From Cercis canadensis (taxonomy: Eukaryota > Streptophyta > Magnoliopsida > Fabales > Fabaceae): a DNA stretch of 64,000 nucleotides. Location of the stretch: the NCBI GenBank assembly GCA_003255065.1, contig QAOA01002523.1:43878-107877 (forward strand), in the 5' to 3' direction. The notes beneath the pieces are model-generated. The model ran no database searches and was not told where the DNA came from. It saw only the letters and a list, made by a program, of their open reading frames with translations. The position numbers and the translations under genes are program-made. This document shows positions 48,380 to 60,444 of the stretch, one piece after another (the stretch's first letter is position 1; every line of letters starts with the position of its first letter).

Positions 48380-49845
48380 ATAATCTACTTAAGTTTTCTT
48401 TCTAGAGCTCTTTTGACTCTATAATAATATCTATTTTGTGTTTCCTTTCGAATAATCTGTTATTTGATTTGATTTCTGGAATAGCTGTTATTATTATGAT
48501 GTCATTCTTCTAACTTGTCTCTTTTGATGATGACAAAGGGGGAGAAATATGAGACACTATGCTTGAATTGTTATATCTGTTTGAATTATCTGAGTTGGAG
48601 AAACTCCTTGTTTCTTCTAAATTTTTTTCTTTTTTTTTTTGAAAACTGCTTTTAGAACCAGTTCTAAAACTAGTTCTGAAGTATGCATATTCTCAGGGGG
48701 AGATTTCCATTAGGCACTTGTCATCATAAAAAAGGGAGAGATGGTTGGCCTCACAAATCTCTAATTCAGTTTTGATGATAACAAATGATCATGTTTTGAC
48801 TAACCTTGTGCTTTATCTATGTTTATTTTAGAAAAGGTTAGTAAGAAGTCTTGAGAACTAGTTATGTGTTTCAAGAATTGGTTTTGGTGAAAGAGAACTT
48901 GTTATACTAGTTGCTATTTGTCATGTAATTGCTGATGTGGACAAGGACCTCCGTTGAATCAAGAAGACTCGAGAATATTTTATCTTTGTCAAGAAGTTTC
49001 CTATGCAAATTGAGGAAATTTCCTTATAGTGGTGTCTTTAAGCAAATCCACGATAAAGTAAGAATTTTTTATCTCTAAAAAGAAAGGAGATAATGCATGT
49101 GGCATTTCCTTGCATGTTGTTGTTGACAACTGTCCTAGCAAGGGCGGTTACCCAAGGTCTTCATGTGGGAGCGTTTTCCATTTTAAGAGTAATTTCAAGA
49201 CTTCAGAAGTGTAAGAAAGATAATGAGAGAGAGTGAGTCCCATGCTTCTTTTATGAGTATTATGTACTTCAATTTTTTCTCTTGTTCTTCTTCTTCCTCA
49301 AGTATGTTAACTATAAATTTTCTTCTCTGTTGAGCGACTACTTTTCATGGGGATTCATTTATGATAAAAGGGTTTTGTATTCAGATTTATGGGGAGAAAT
49401 ATGGGTGAGTGTTCTTCCTGCATCTTTGTTGAAAGGGATAAATCCATGGTGAGCTTGAAGAAACTATGGATGTAAAGCTTGGAGAAGCTTAAACAACTAG
49501 ACTTGGATTTTAGTAGAACCTCAAGATATTGAGAGAAGTGGATGTAGGCAATTTTTTCTGAACCACTATAAAATCCTACGTTAAATTTCTTCTTCCTATC
49601 TTCTTTAATTCTGAGCTTATTTGCATCTATGATATCTCTGTGTTTTTATGTTAATTAAAGCATGATATTCCGAGGAGTTATTGATTTGGGTTTCTAAGTT
49701 CTAATCAATTCTTTTATTATTTCTTTCTCTCTGTTTTCATAGGAGAACTAGTTCTTATAATGAACTGAATTCTGATTTAGTATTAAAAGTTGTAAAACTC
49801 CTATTCAACCCTCTTCTAGGAGTAGTTTCTGCAACTTTCACATAA
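48380..49845 (+). mobile_element. 3' part and LTR-like sequence of a retroelement
   Basis: Downstream of the CACTA element are purine-rich tracts (GGGGGAGAAA about 48539; AGGGGGAGA about 48696). A 'cagttttgatgataacaaat' phrase starts about 48767, typical of the LTR start in several plant retroelement families. A pyrimidine-rich end follows, at 'accctcttctagg' (49808-49820). No second LTR was found in the window, so the element is truncated. The class cannot be fixed from this part. Confidence 0.4.
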
Positions 49846-50865
49846 CTCCCAACCTACTTGAAATCTAAGAATAGGTAGTTGCTTTCTACGGTATGCCCTC
49901 TCACTTTAGAGGATCCAAATCATTTTTAAAAAGAATTGAAAATACATGCACTTTTCTATGGGTTTTTTTTTTNTTTTTTTTTTTTTTAGTTTCATCAAGA
50001 AAAAAAAGTTATAAAGTTATAGATTTGCATTCTCATACACTCATTGTCTTAAGGGTTCATAATGAGAAAACAATTTTGGTAAAGTTGTAAAGTTATACTT
50101 ACCTATTAAGTCTAAATTGGTAACTGGATTCATCTCCTTAATCAAATGCATCAAATCTGATTTGGTCAATGGAAAGATTTTAAATATTTGTCCAAGAAGT
50201 TTAATATAAAGTATTGAGCTTGTAAAAATAGTGTCAATCAAAACAAAGAAAGCATAAAAAAAGTGTCTCAATTTTTTATTCATTTTTTTAAGAAAGAGTT
50301 TTACCTGAATTAATTTGTGTCTCTCTTGACATCTTTCCTTGCTTCTTTAATAGCCTATATTTGGTGCTGTGCATATGGTTGTGACTGATTTTATTGTTTT
50401 TTCATACCCTTTTTTACGTGTGGGCTGCAACGGTTTCTTGAGGAAAAAGAATGTATTTAAAGTGAATCTCAAGTTTCTTTATCATTTTCAACTAAAAAAG
50501 GAAAAAGGTGTATATATACAAATCACAGAGATTAGGATATTCTTGTGTAGATTTTCGGTACGAAAGAAATCTTCACATTCCCATCTAGTCTTCCTTATCT
50601 GAGTAAATCAAGTCTTTTTTGTTTTTTCTTGTGTGGGTAATTCAACGGGTTGGTGTAAGAAAATTTGGTCACAAAAGTTTGGCCTAAAGAGGGGAGGGTT
50701 ATGTGAACAAATTGCCATTGCCCACTTATAAAATATAATTGTATTTCCAAAAGGGCAAAAGAAATTAGAAATGAATATGACAAAGAAGATCTTTAGTCCT
50801 CAGATTTTCACGCTTAAATAGGATAAGTTGTATTCACTTTCTCCTTTCATTAAAAAATAAAATAA
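49846..50865. other. No recognisable gene
   Basis: AT-rich DNA with a T homopolymer interrupted by an N at 49973. Nothing further could be recognised. Confidence 0.4.
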
Positions 50866-51235
50866 AGAGTAAAACCCTTTTTTAGTCCTTGAAAAATGCA
50901 GCAATTGAAAAATTCATCCTCCAAAAATTTTCAGTGACAAATTAGTCATTGAATTATTATTTTGTCTGACAAATTAGTCCTCTGATACTTTAATGAGAAA
51001 AGTTCTGGATCCCTGCAGACCCATTTTCCTAAATTTTTTCACCGATCTTGCCTAGCTATGTTTAAGCCCTCCTTTTCTCATTCAAGTCCTCCTTTTCTTT
51101 TCACTGATCTTGCCTACTAGAGGACTAATTTGTCAGAGAAATAATAATTCAAGGATCAATTTGTTACTGAAAATTTTTGGAGGACGAATTTGTCAATGGT
51201 TGCATTTTTCAAGGACTAAAAAAAGGTTTTACTCT
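50866..51235. mobile_element. Foldback/MITE element with long inverted arms
   Basis: The left end AGAGTAAAACCCTTTTTTAG and right end GGTTTTACTCT are complementary. The inverted arms extend about 120 bases each (50866-50990 against 51112-51235), with a short non-paired centre. Flanks are A-rich on both sides, so a target-site duplication cannot be delimited with certainty. No coding capacity. Confidence 0.65.
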
Positions 51236-51674
51236 AAAATAAAACTAGAAGTTAGAAGGAAGCAGAATAAGGTTAAGGGTCTTTATACCACCAGTGGTTG
51301 TAATTGGAAACGAACCCAAATGTGATCAAAACAGAGCCATTGAAGTACTTCAGAAGCTTATTTTGCAATGGTGAAAACTATTTTCCTATTTCTCTCGTCT
51401 TAGCTAGCTGACTGAAATTGAGTATGAAGCAAGCAGTGCATTATCTAGCTCAGTATCTTAGGGTGAGGTTTGGAATTAATGCTCTCAAAAGTATGAAATC
51501 TTTCAAATTATCCCGCTTGGAAGGCTTCCAATTTTTCTTCTTCAAAAAGTATTGCCCAATAGTTAGAGATAGAGTTTACACGCACCATGGTGAAAGAGGT
51601 ACTTCATGGTGGCAGAATTGATTCTTCTCCAGCAGAGATACTCATTATTCTCATTTCTAAAGCTGGTCTACTTA

Positions 51675-51812
51675 GGCTTAGGTTCAATTGCCATTGGGAG
51701 TAGTCCTTTTTTGATAGGCAATCTGTAAGTACTCACTGAGGCTTGTGATATGCCCGGGCTTTAGAATGAGATAGCCTCCCCTCACGCTAAAATTTTAAAT
51801 ACCGAAAAAAAA
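51675..51812 (+). mobile_element. 5'-truncated SINE
   Basis: A B-box-like GGTTCAATTGCC is followed by 'gcttgtgatatgccc', 'gagatagcctcccctcac' and an A run. These are the same tail motifs as the SINE at 23985-24192. Confidence 0.5.
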
Positions 51813-51849
51813 ACCTGGAGTCAATTACTTTCACACATTTAGTCTTGTG

Positions 51850-52665
51850 ATCAAGCCTTAGACTAAGAACATTGTTCTGGCCATTGCTCTCTCTAATGGT
51901 TGGCCTCTAAGGCAAATGGATGTCAGCAACGCCTTTTTGCAACTTGTCTGAGGATGTCTATATGTGTCAATCCCCCCAATTTTGTGCATCAATAGTACCC
52001 TACTCATGTTTGTCAACTGAAGAAAGGCTTGTACGGTTTAAAGCAAGCACCTTGTGCTTGGTATCATGCTCTCTGTCAATTTCTACGGTTATATGTTTTC
52101 ACTAACTCAAGATCTGATGCCTCTCTTTTTGTCTACAAACGTGGACCTGTTACTACTTATTTCCTTGTCTATTTTGACGGCTTACTACTTACAGGGAATA
52201 ACAGTCAATTTCTCAAGGTCTTTATGGATGCTTCATTGTTGTCTTTTCTCTTAAAGACTTCGGTGCTCCTAGTTACTTCCTTGGTCTTGAATTTCTTCCC
52301 ACTCCACATGGTCTTTTCATCACTCAACACAAATACATTTGGGACATTCTTGAAAAAGCTCAAATGCAAGGAACCAAACTAGTGAATGCCCCCATGGCAA
52401 CCTCTTACGAATTTTCCAGTGATACTCCTTCTATTGATGCCACTATGTACAGTTGTCTTGTTGGTTCTCTGCAGTACCTCCCTCACTAGACTGGATGTTG
52501 CCTTTACTGTTAATAAATTACCTCAACATATGCAGGATCCTACCAATGACCATTTTTAGGCACTCAAAATGCTTCTCAGATATCTCAAATCCGCTCTTAT
52601 CTTTGGGTTCATCTCCAATGCACCAAAGGTCTCTCTTTTGGCTTAATTACTGTGATGTGGATTGA
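51850..52665 (+). pseudogene. Ty1-copia reverse transcriptase remnant
   Basis: Across several frames the order of copia polymerase motifs is visible: NGWPLRQMDVSNAFLQ, EDVY, YGLKQAPCAWYHAL, then YFDGLLLTGNN in place of the catalytic YVDD, then the C-terminal VGSLQYL segment. The second catalytic Asp is replaced by Gly, and stops and frameshifts are frequent. Gag, integrase and LTRs of this copy were not found. It is a dead fragment. Confidence 0.85.
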
Positions 52666-52689
52666 GAAGGAGATTCTCGTGACCGTTAG

Positions 52690-52897
52690 TCTACTAATGA
52701 CATTTGCCACTAGACCAACTTTAATTTTATTACAAAATTTGTATAATATATTTATTATAACTTAAGTTATATAATAGGCACATTAAATATATAAAATTAT
52801 ATTTTTGACATTATCTGGTCCGACTGTTTGGTCTAACCAGTGCTCATCCTTTAAAATGATTCACTCACTAATTTGATTTTTAAAACATTGATTAAAA
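52690..52897. mobile_element. Right-end fragment of the hAT-like family
   Basis: The segment ends in TTTTTAAAACATTG preceded by 'ggtccgactg' and 'tcactcactaatttgat'. This matches the right end of the elements at 34580-35632 and 43430-44484. The left end is missing. Confidence 0.5.
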
Positions 52898-53377
52898 CAC
52901 ATTTGTTTGTTTAGTACTGTTTGTGGTACCAAAGAATGACTTTAATTAGTATGGTTTGTGAAAAGGCATCATACATCAAATAGGACTTTAATTAGTCACA
53001 ATTAAGAATTTTAATGCTATAAGATTTATAAAGTAAAGAAAGGTGCAATCAACACATTTGTCAAATTATTTGGTAATTATTTTTTTTTTTCAAATGGTTT
53101 CAGGTCTGTATTCATATAACTGATCTCCAGATTATTTTAAAAATAAAAAAGGGAGAGAGGAAAATAAGTTTATGCTTTCTTGTCTTAAACTTCTACTTAG
53201 ATTATGAATGTAGAAACTAGATTTTTTTTTTGGTTTAATCTATATTTATAAATTCTTGGCAAATTATAAATTTGTAGATAGAAAAAAATGGTAGGAGATG
53301 TGGTAACTTTTATAAAACATGCATAGTCAATCATTAAGCACAGTAACCTTGGATTTCCTTTTTAATGGAATGAGTAA

Positions 53378-55358
53378 CATTACAAGAAAATAGACATTTT
53401 CTTACGAACAAAATCTATGAGAAAACACCCAAAATTCTATGAAAAATAGGTTTCTTATGGACTTTCTTACAGATTTTGGGATGTAAGAAAAACCTGGGTG
53501 ATAAATCAAATTTCTCACGAAATTCTGTTTCATAAGAAAATTTCTCACGAACTTACATTTGTTGTGAGAAATATTGAAAAAATATTCTCACTGAATTTCT
53601 CCTAGATTTTTGTTTGTGAGAAATTTCGGTTTTTTCTGCTAATTTCTTATATCAATAATAAAAAAATTACAAAAAAGGAAAATAAAAATTCAAAAGAAAA
53701 GTTAAAAAAAATCATATATTATCACATTTAAACAAACTTTACAAAGTTTAATATTAGACTTTTCACATTTTACAATCTAAAAGAAACTAACCTAAACAGT
53801 GATTACTATAAGAAAATAACTCTAAATTAATAAAATTCCTCAACCCTAGAGTTGGAACAAAATAAATAAATGTAGAGGCAATTTTTCAGCTGTGCTACAC
53901 TATAATTAATTTTTTTCTAAGATGTAGTATAGATTTGATAGAATTGCATTCAACACTGGGTGCAATAATGTAGAGGGCATGGCTGCTTGAGATGAAATCC
54001 TACAATCATGTCACATATGTCATAAAAAAGAGTAATTAATTCAACATAAACATCAAACAGGTAACTAAATTAGCTAAACCCTAAAAACTAACCCTAAAAC
54101 CCCAAATTCTAAACCTTAAACCACTAAACCCTAACCCTAAATCCTTAATCCTAAACCCTAACCATAAACCCTAAATGCCTAATCATAAATCCTAAACCAA
54201 AAATTGGCTAGAGTCTCCCTTAAAACTTGAACAATCTAGGAATTATAAATTGCACATAATTACCTAAGATAGTCAAAACTCCTTATTAAATCAATACAAT
54301 AAAGTTATCTAAGATAGTCAAAATTCTAATAAATTCTACAATATCCAAAAAAGTCCAAAAAATAGCACAATCATTCTACACAATTCATACAAATAAAGCC
54401 CTAACAAAATTTAAAGCAATTTAACCAATTCAATCATTAAATCAATACAGTAAAGTTACCTTAAACATTCAAAAAATTCTAATAAATTATACAACATCCA
54501 AAAAAATCCAAAAAATAGCACTATCATTCTACACAATTCATACAACAAAAGGCCGAACAAAATTTAAAGCAATATGACCAATTTCATCATTAAATCAATA
54601 CAGTAAAATTACCTAAATTTGGATACCTATAATAGTCAACAAATCTTCCATCAAAACAAGATATACCTAAATCCATAATCACATGGACACCATTCCACAA
54701 ACAAAAGATCATAAAACTACCAAATAACCTACCGAGAAACAAAAGAACTTCAAGTTTGGTTCAGAGAAAAAATATAAACTAGAAATCAGTAGAAATAGAC
54801 CTATCTCTACTTCAAAGCAAATAAGCTGCGCTTGAAACTCCTTGATCAGCTAGAAAAAGGAGAAGAATGGCTAGAAATCTGGAATCGCATGAGGTAGAGG
54901 AGAGAAACCAAGGTGACGTGAGGGAAAAGTGAATTTCAAAATGATGAAGGAGAGCTGCGGGGTAGGATGAAATATTTGGATTTCTCACGGATTTTAGGCC
55001 GTGGGAAATTTTAAAACCCAAATTTTAACTTTAGTGAAACAGTGCATTCCATTTCTCATGGAATTCTCACGGAAAAATTCACATTTCTCATTGAATTTCT
55101 CACAAAAAAAATTTTTGTGAGAAAATTTCATGAGAAATTCAATTTTCTCATGCAATTTCTTATGAAATTTTTTTTTGTGAAAAAATTCCATCATAGATTC
55201 AATTTTATCATGGATTTTATCACAGAATTTTCTCGTGGAAAGATTTTTTGGAAGAAATTCCATGAGAAATTCTTATTGAAAGATAATCCGTGAGAATTTT
55301 TCAAGAAATTCTATTATGTGAGAAATTTTCGTGAGAAATCGCATGTTTTTTTGTAGTG
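53378..55358 (-). mobile_element. CACTA (En/Spm) non-autonomous element 2, inverted relative to element 1
   Basis: The left end is CATTACAAGAAAATAGAC (a mutated CACTA terminus) and the right end, reverse complemented, is CACTACAAAAAAACATGC. Subterminal regions are full of AAATTTCTC/GAGAAATTT words. Segment 53640-53760 is the reverse complement of element 1 around 47990-48110, so the two are relatives in opposite orientation. Flanking triplets TAA and CAA suggest an imperfect 3-bp target-site duplication. The 1981-bp interior lacks a transposase and includes a telomere-like tract. Confidence 0.72.
54068..54200 (+). repeat. Degenerate telomere-like (CCCTAAA)n tract
   Basis: More than ten copies of ctaaaccctaaccctaaa-type words, matching the plant telomere repeat CCCTAAA with interruptions. 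It lies inside the CACTA element 2. Confidence 0.8.
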
Positions 55359-55808
55359 CAACTTAAACTCCCTATTGTGTCATGGGATATATAAAGGTAA
55401 GCTAAAAGCAGTTATAGAACTCTTAAGCGGTTGAAAATTTCAATGGCTTATTACTGCTTATTTGGAATTGCTTCTTGGCACCTTAGAATTATTTATTCAC
55501 AAAAGAAAACAATATTCTTATCTTTTTAGAGTTGTGTGCATAGTTTTAGCCACAAATTTACGAAGAAAAGGATTACTTTGTCCAACTGCAGAGAAAAAAA
55601 TAGTCAGTTAGATTTTTTTTTTTTTATATTAAAAAAGCAGAAAGTTTCCCTCTTTCAAACATTTTCTTCGCTATACTTATAAAATATTTTCATTAAAGTA
55701 TTGTACCAAACATCACGTGGAGAAAAGAATAGACTTTGTAAGAACTCTTTGTTTAATTTTAATTTTATCAAAATATTTTCAGTAAATTATCATACCAAGC
55801 AGTGATTG

Positions 55809-56367
55809 TCTCCAGATTTCAAACATGTGTCATTAATGAGAGTGGACTGATATCATCATATCATGATATCATTAATGATAACTGCATTGATGTCATCACT
55901 GTTTTAATAATATGATGTTAAGTACTATGTTACTTGCTTAGAGGAGACAATTAGATTATAAGTCAATGTTATGTCATTCTTTTAGGAGTGCCAACTGTCG
56001 TGCTTCTTGGAATGATTTTATGAGGAGACTATGAGATTATAGTCCATGATATGGCACTATTATAACTTTTAATTACAAACTATGAGATTGATCTCCAGTT
56101 TCCAAACCTGTGTCATTAATGACAAGTGGACTGATATCGTGATATCATTAATGACAAGTGAACTGATATCATGATTGTTTTAATAATGTAATGTGAACTA
56201 TGCCACTGCCATGTGCTTGTCATTATTTGCTTAGAGGAGACTATTCGATTATAAGTCAATTTTATGTCATTATTTTAGGAGTGCGAACTGTCATGTTTTT
56301 TTTGAATGATTTTATGAGGAGACTATGAGATTATAGTCCATGATATGGCACTATTATAACTTTTAAT
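55809..56367 (+). repeat. Tandem duplication of about 270 bp upstream of the SEO gene
   Basis: Unit 1 (about 55809-56075) and unit 2 (about 56093-56367) share 'gtcattaatga', 'ttgcttagaggagac' and the long closing phrase around 'gattatagtccatgatatgg'. They differ by substitutions and small indels. The sequences are rich in GATATC and TCATTAATGA short palindromes. Confidence 0.8.
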
Positions 56368-56812
56368 TAAGATTAATCATGGACAAGAAGACGGGCAAGA
56401 CAAACTATTTTATATAATAATACATAAACAAGTTATTTCTTTTAATCTTCTTCAAGTATCATGTGTAGCAAAATATACAGTATTTACTTTCTTATTCAAC
56501 TGATATTTAATATTCAACTCTTATGATCAATACTGAACAATCTTTCGTGGCTATGGTAATATTCAAAATTAGCATTAAATGCCATAAACAGAAAAGTTAA
56601 AATGGCATCCTAATTGGATGAGGTGTTAAAGAGAAAATCATTATGAATTGATGTCGAGTGGATTTTTATCCATAGTTAGATTACTGACAACAACTTTGAC
56701 GAATCGATAGTTAGAAGTATACTTACACACCGACATGCATGTGAACATTTATATTAATACTATCCACTCTGTCTTTATGATGTGAAAGAAAAACGTTGCA
56801 GCTCTCAAAGGT

Positions 56813-56820
56813 TATAAATA
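56813..56820 (+). promoter_or_regulatory. TATA box of the SEO gene
   Basis: TATAAATA stands 76 bases before the ATG at 56896, followed by a short pyrimidine-rich leader. Composition and spacing fit a plant core promoter. Confidence 0.6.
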
Positions 56821-56895
56821 GGGCAATATAGATCTTAATCTCCACGCAACACAAGCTATCTTTCTCTTCCAACTATTTCCTTCCCAAAATCACCC

Positions 56896-59836
56896 ATGGC
56901 AGGTCTAATCAAAGCTCTTATCCAACATGGTAAGGAAGACAAAGTCCATAACCCATTAACCATGTCTAATGACCAGATCTTGGAGCAAATTGTTTCAACC
57001 CATGTCCACAGTGACACCAAGTTTGATGTTGACTCTCTTTTCAACCTTGTTGAGAACATTCTTAAGCGTTCAACTCACATCGTTGATGATGTTGTGCAGG
57101 TATATACATACACCTCTACACTCGGTTATTTTCTTTCTACTTTTTTTTAGGTCAATATTTTTTCATATGGTTCTCTAAGTGCTTATGGCATTTTACAGGG
57201 AAATCAAACTAGTGTGGATAACATTGATGACAAGTTTCCCCCAGCCAGCTTCTCCTCACCATTGTGTACTTTGAAGCAAATTACTCATGAGGTCACTCAT
57301 CAATTATTTATTTTAATCAAATTAAAAGATTTAATTTTGATCCACCAATGGTATAAAAAGATTTTATATAATTATTGTACCATGTATCGTCATATATATA
57401 TAAAAAAAATGTTAAAGTCATTTATCCTTATTAGCGTGATTATTTGATGGTGGCAGATGTGCTGCAAGCCTCCGGGTGAGGAAATTGCCCATAAAACCAC
57501 ACTGTTCATACTCCAAAAGTTATCAAGCTATTCATGGGATGCAAAAGCGGTACTTACACTGGCGGCTTTTGCTTTCGAATATGGGGATTTCTGGCTGCTC
57601 TCCCAGCTTCAACCATCAAACCCATTGGCCAAATCTGTGGCCATTTTGAAGCGAGTTCCTGTGCTCACGAAGTCGGAAGCAGTGCGAAAACATCGCCAAA
57701 CCATCACTGAGGTCAACAATTTGATCAAAGTAAGTTTGCAAGTGATTGAGGCCATCTTTCAGTTGGAAATGCTTACTAAATATGACACAAAGGATGTGCC
57801 TGCTTTGGCACCTGCCATTCAACAAATCCCAATTGATGTGTATTGGGCTATTATCACTATTGTAGCAATTGTTACTCAAATTGATTGCCTCACTATTGAA
57901 TCGTAAGTTCTTGCTTAACCCAAAAAGTTAGATGACTTGATTATCAAGTTATTAGTAGCTAAAGAAAGACATTAAATGCTACAATTTCAGGGAGAATATG
58001 CAAGAATTGTCCCATTTTGGCCAAAGAATTAACATGATACTCAGCAAATTGACGAAGCAGGTGTCACTCTGTAGGAAGCAGATAGGTAATTAGTCAAATG
58101 GAACATTCTTTTTCTAATGTTTTCTCCAGCCCCTGATGAAAAAAAATGATTCCTTTCCTTTCCATTAGCATTAAGAGAACAAAAAGAAATATTTTCTAAA
58201 TAATGCTGAGCAATGATTTAAATTCTCAGAGGAGGCAGAACACTACAAGATGATCAAGAAAGTCTTCCAAACTCCTACAGAAATTGTGGAGGTGTTTAAG
58301 GTGATGTTTTTCTGGAAGGACGCTCCCAAGACACCAATCTATGATGGTGCTACTAAAACACTGGTTTGTACCATCCTACTCTCTTACACTATAGTAGGTT
58401 ATGTTGATCCTTGATTTTGATTAATTTGTTCCCCAAACAGGTTGAGACTAATGTGCTAAAAAAGAAGAGTGTGCTCTTGTTCGTTTCAACCCTAGACATC
58501 ACTGAAGAAGAGATTAACATTCTCAAGTCAATTCATGAAACAGAGAAGGCGGCAAACCAATATAAGATCGTGTGGGTTCCCATTGTAGAGGAATGGAACA
58601 AGGATCAGAAAAAGAAGTTTGAGATTCTGAAATCTCAGATGCCTTGGTATTTGGTGCATCACTTTGGAAGCATACAAGGCTTCAAGTTCATTAAGGAGGA
58701 ATGGCATTTCAAGAAGAAACCTATGGTTGTGCACGTGAACCCTCAAGGGAAGGTGTTGCACCCAAATGCATTCCACATGATCGAGGTTTGGGGATTGAAC
58801 GCATTCCCTTTCACTTTGTCCATCGAAGAATCACTTACCGAAGAAGCAAGTTGGGTTGGCTCCCTGGTCAGAGACATCAATCCAAAGATCAACAATTGGG
58901 TGAGCATTATTTGCATATTCTCAAATACAAAAGTCATTACCCCACACACATGTCTATACATGAGGCGCTTATATCAGAAACAAAATCGGCATACCATACA
59001 CAACCATACATATGTTACAAAATTTGAGTTTAAGAGAATAAATTTAAGTGAAACTGCAAAACTTAGATTCTGCCCATTATGTAGCTTGCCACAAAAAAAG
59101 AAAAGAATCGTTTGAACTTTTTTATATTCTTACTAAAAAAAATTTGTGATTGAACACAATTTTAGGGGACACAGGTGGGCTACTATTTTAGTATAGATCA
59201 ATCGAAATGTAGAAATGGGCATGGAAATAAACTTAGCTAAGATGATTGAGTGTGTTTGTGACACAGATCAAGGAGGAAAAGTATATCTTCTTCTATGGAG
59301 GCAATGACAAAGAGTGGATCCAAAAGTTCACTAAGTATGCAATTGCCCTTGCAAATGATGCCACCATAAAGGGGGTCAACATTTCTATTGAGCTGTTTTG
59401 TGTGGAGAATGAGCACCAAAACATCATTAGCCGCTTCTGGAGTGGAATAGAAAGTTTGTTTGTGACCAAGATGCATAAGACAACCAGCACAATAACTGAA
59501 GAGGTGCAAAAGATGCTTTCCTATAAGAATGAAAGTGGATGGGCACTTCTTAGCAAAGGGTCAACTGTGTTAGTCACTGGTCATGGTACAACAGTTTTGA
59601 AGACTTTGGTGGAATTTGAGAAATGGAAGGAGATTGTGATCAAGAAGGGTTTTGAGATCTCCTTCAGAGAACACCACACAAAGATTGTTAGCACCACTCA
59701 CCACTGCTCCCACATCGAAATCCATAACGTTGCCGGGAAGATCCCAGACACCATCAAATGCCCAGAGTGTCACCGTTTAATGGAGTTGTTCATCAGCTAC
59801 AAGTGCTGCCACAATGAAAGTCCTACTAAAAATTAA
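56896..59836 (+). CDS. SEO: Sieve element occlusion (SEO/SEOR) protein
   Basis: SEO proteins are the structural phloem proteins (P-protein filaments) of sieve elements; in legumes they form forisomes that plug injured tubes. Seven exons: 56896-57099, 57199-57291, 57457-57902, 57991-58085, 58230-58363, 58441-58899 and 59267-59836, totalling 2001 bases and 666 residues with all phases consistent. The N-terminal domain (about 1-290) starts with NPLTMSNDQILEQIVSTHVH, a family hallmark. The central thioredoxin-like region (about 325-470) includes KKKSVLLFVSTLDITEEE and YKIVWVPIVEEW. The C-terminal domain (478-666) starts IKEEKYIFFYGGNDKEWIQK and ends with the conserved Cys pattern of CPECHRLMELFISYKCCH. 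Length is near the lower end of the family. One copy only is visible here, although SEO genes are often clustered. Which SEO subgroup it belongs to cannot be told without a tree. Confidence 0.94.
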
Positions 59837-60444
59837 TTCCTAATGTGATTTGGTCATTTGTGGTTACTTAGTGTATGGTCGTTGAGTAGTGTTTGCTCAA
59901 CTATGTTGTGTCCGTAAGATCCTAGAGACTAAGAATAAAGAGAGTATTTGTTTTCCTTCCCAAACGATGCTATATAGAGTACCTAGACTATATAGGTATT
60001 GGCATTGTATAAGAATAAAGAGATCAATTAGTTCAGAACTTGGCTATTAATATTCAAGTGTTTCACAATTTTCGTACATTTGGTGGCAAGTCTCATCTAT
60101 GTACGTTGATCTTACATAGAAAAATAATTTTGTTCCAGTACATGTAACTGTAAGAGCATTATTCTGGGTGTTGTTATCTCTGTGCTACTATGAACTAAAG
60201 GAAAATATATAACGGGCTTTGTCAATATATGTATATATATGTATATATATATATATATATATCAATTTTCTTATGGAGATTTCTCACATATCGGGGGTAT
60301 ACAATACCTCTCTGACATAGTAACATGACAATCATTGATGTGTTTAATCTTTGCTATTCAATTTTAACAGTCAAGATTAATTACTTTTTACATCAATAAT
60401 TCTTATACTGCCACGTCAGAAAAGTATATGATACCTTCTTGGTA
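59837..60444. other. SEO 3' flank with TA/TATG microsatellite
   Basis: Includes the probable SEO 3' UTR and a (TA)n/TATG microsatellite at about 60222-60262. No other feature was recognised. Confidence 0.5.

Noticed and set aside
55042-55293. Open frames rich in Phe, Lys and His near the right end of CACTA element 2
   Set aside because: They arise from the repeated AAATTTCTC/GAGAAATTT subterminal words on both strands.
58743-58961. Minus-strand open frames across the SEO exons
   Set aside because: Shadows of the real exons on the other strand; no independent start, motif or splice structure.
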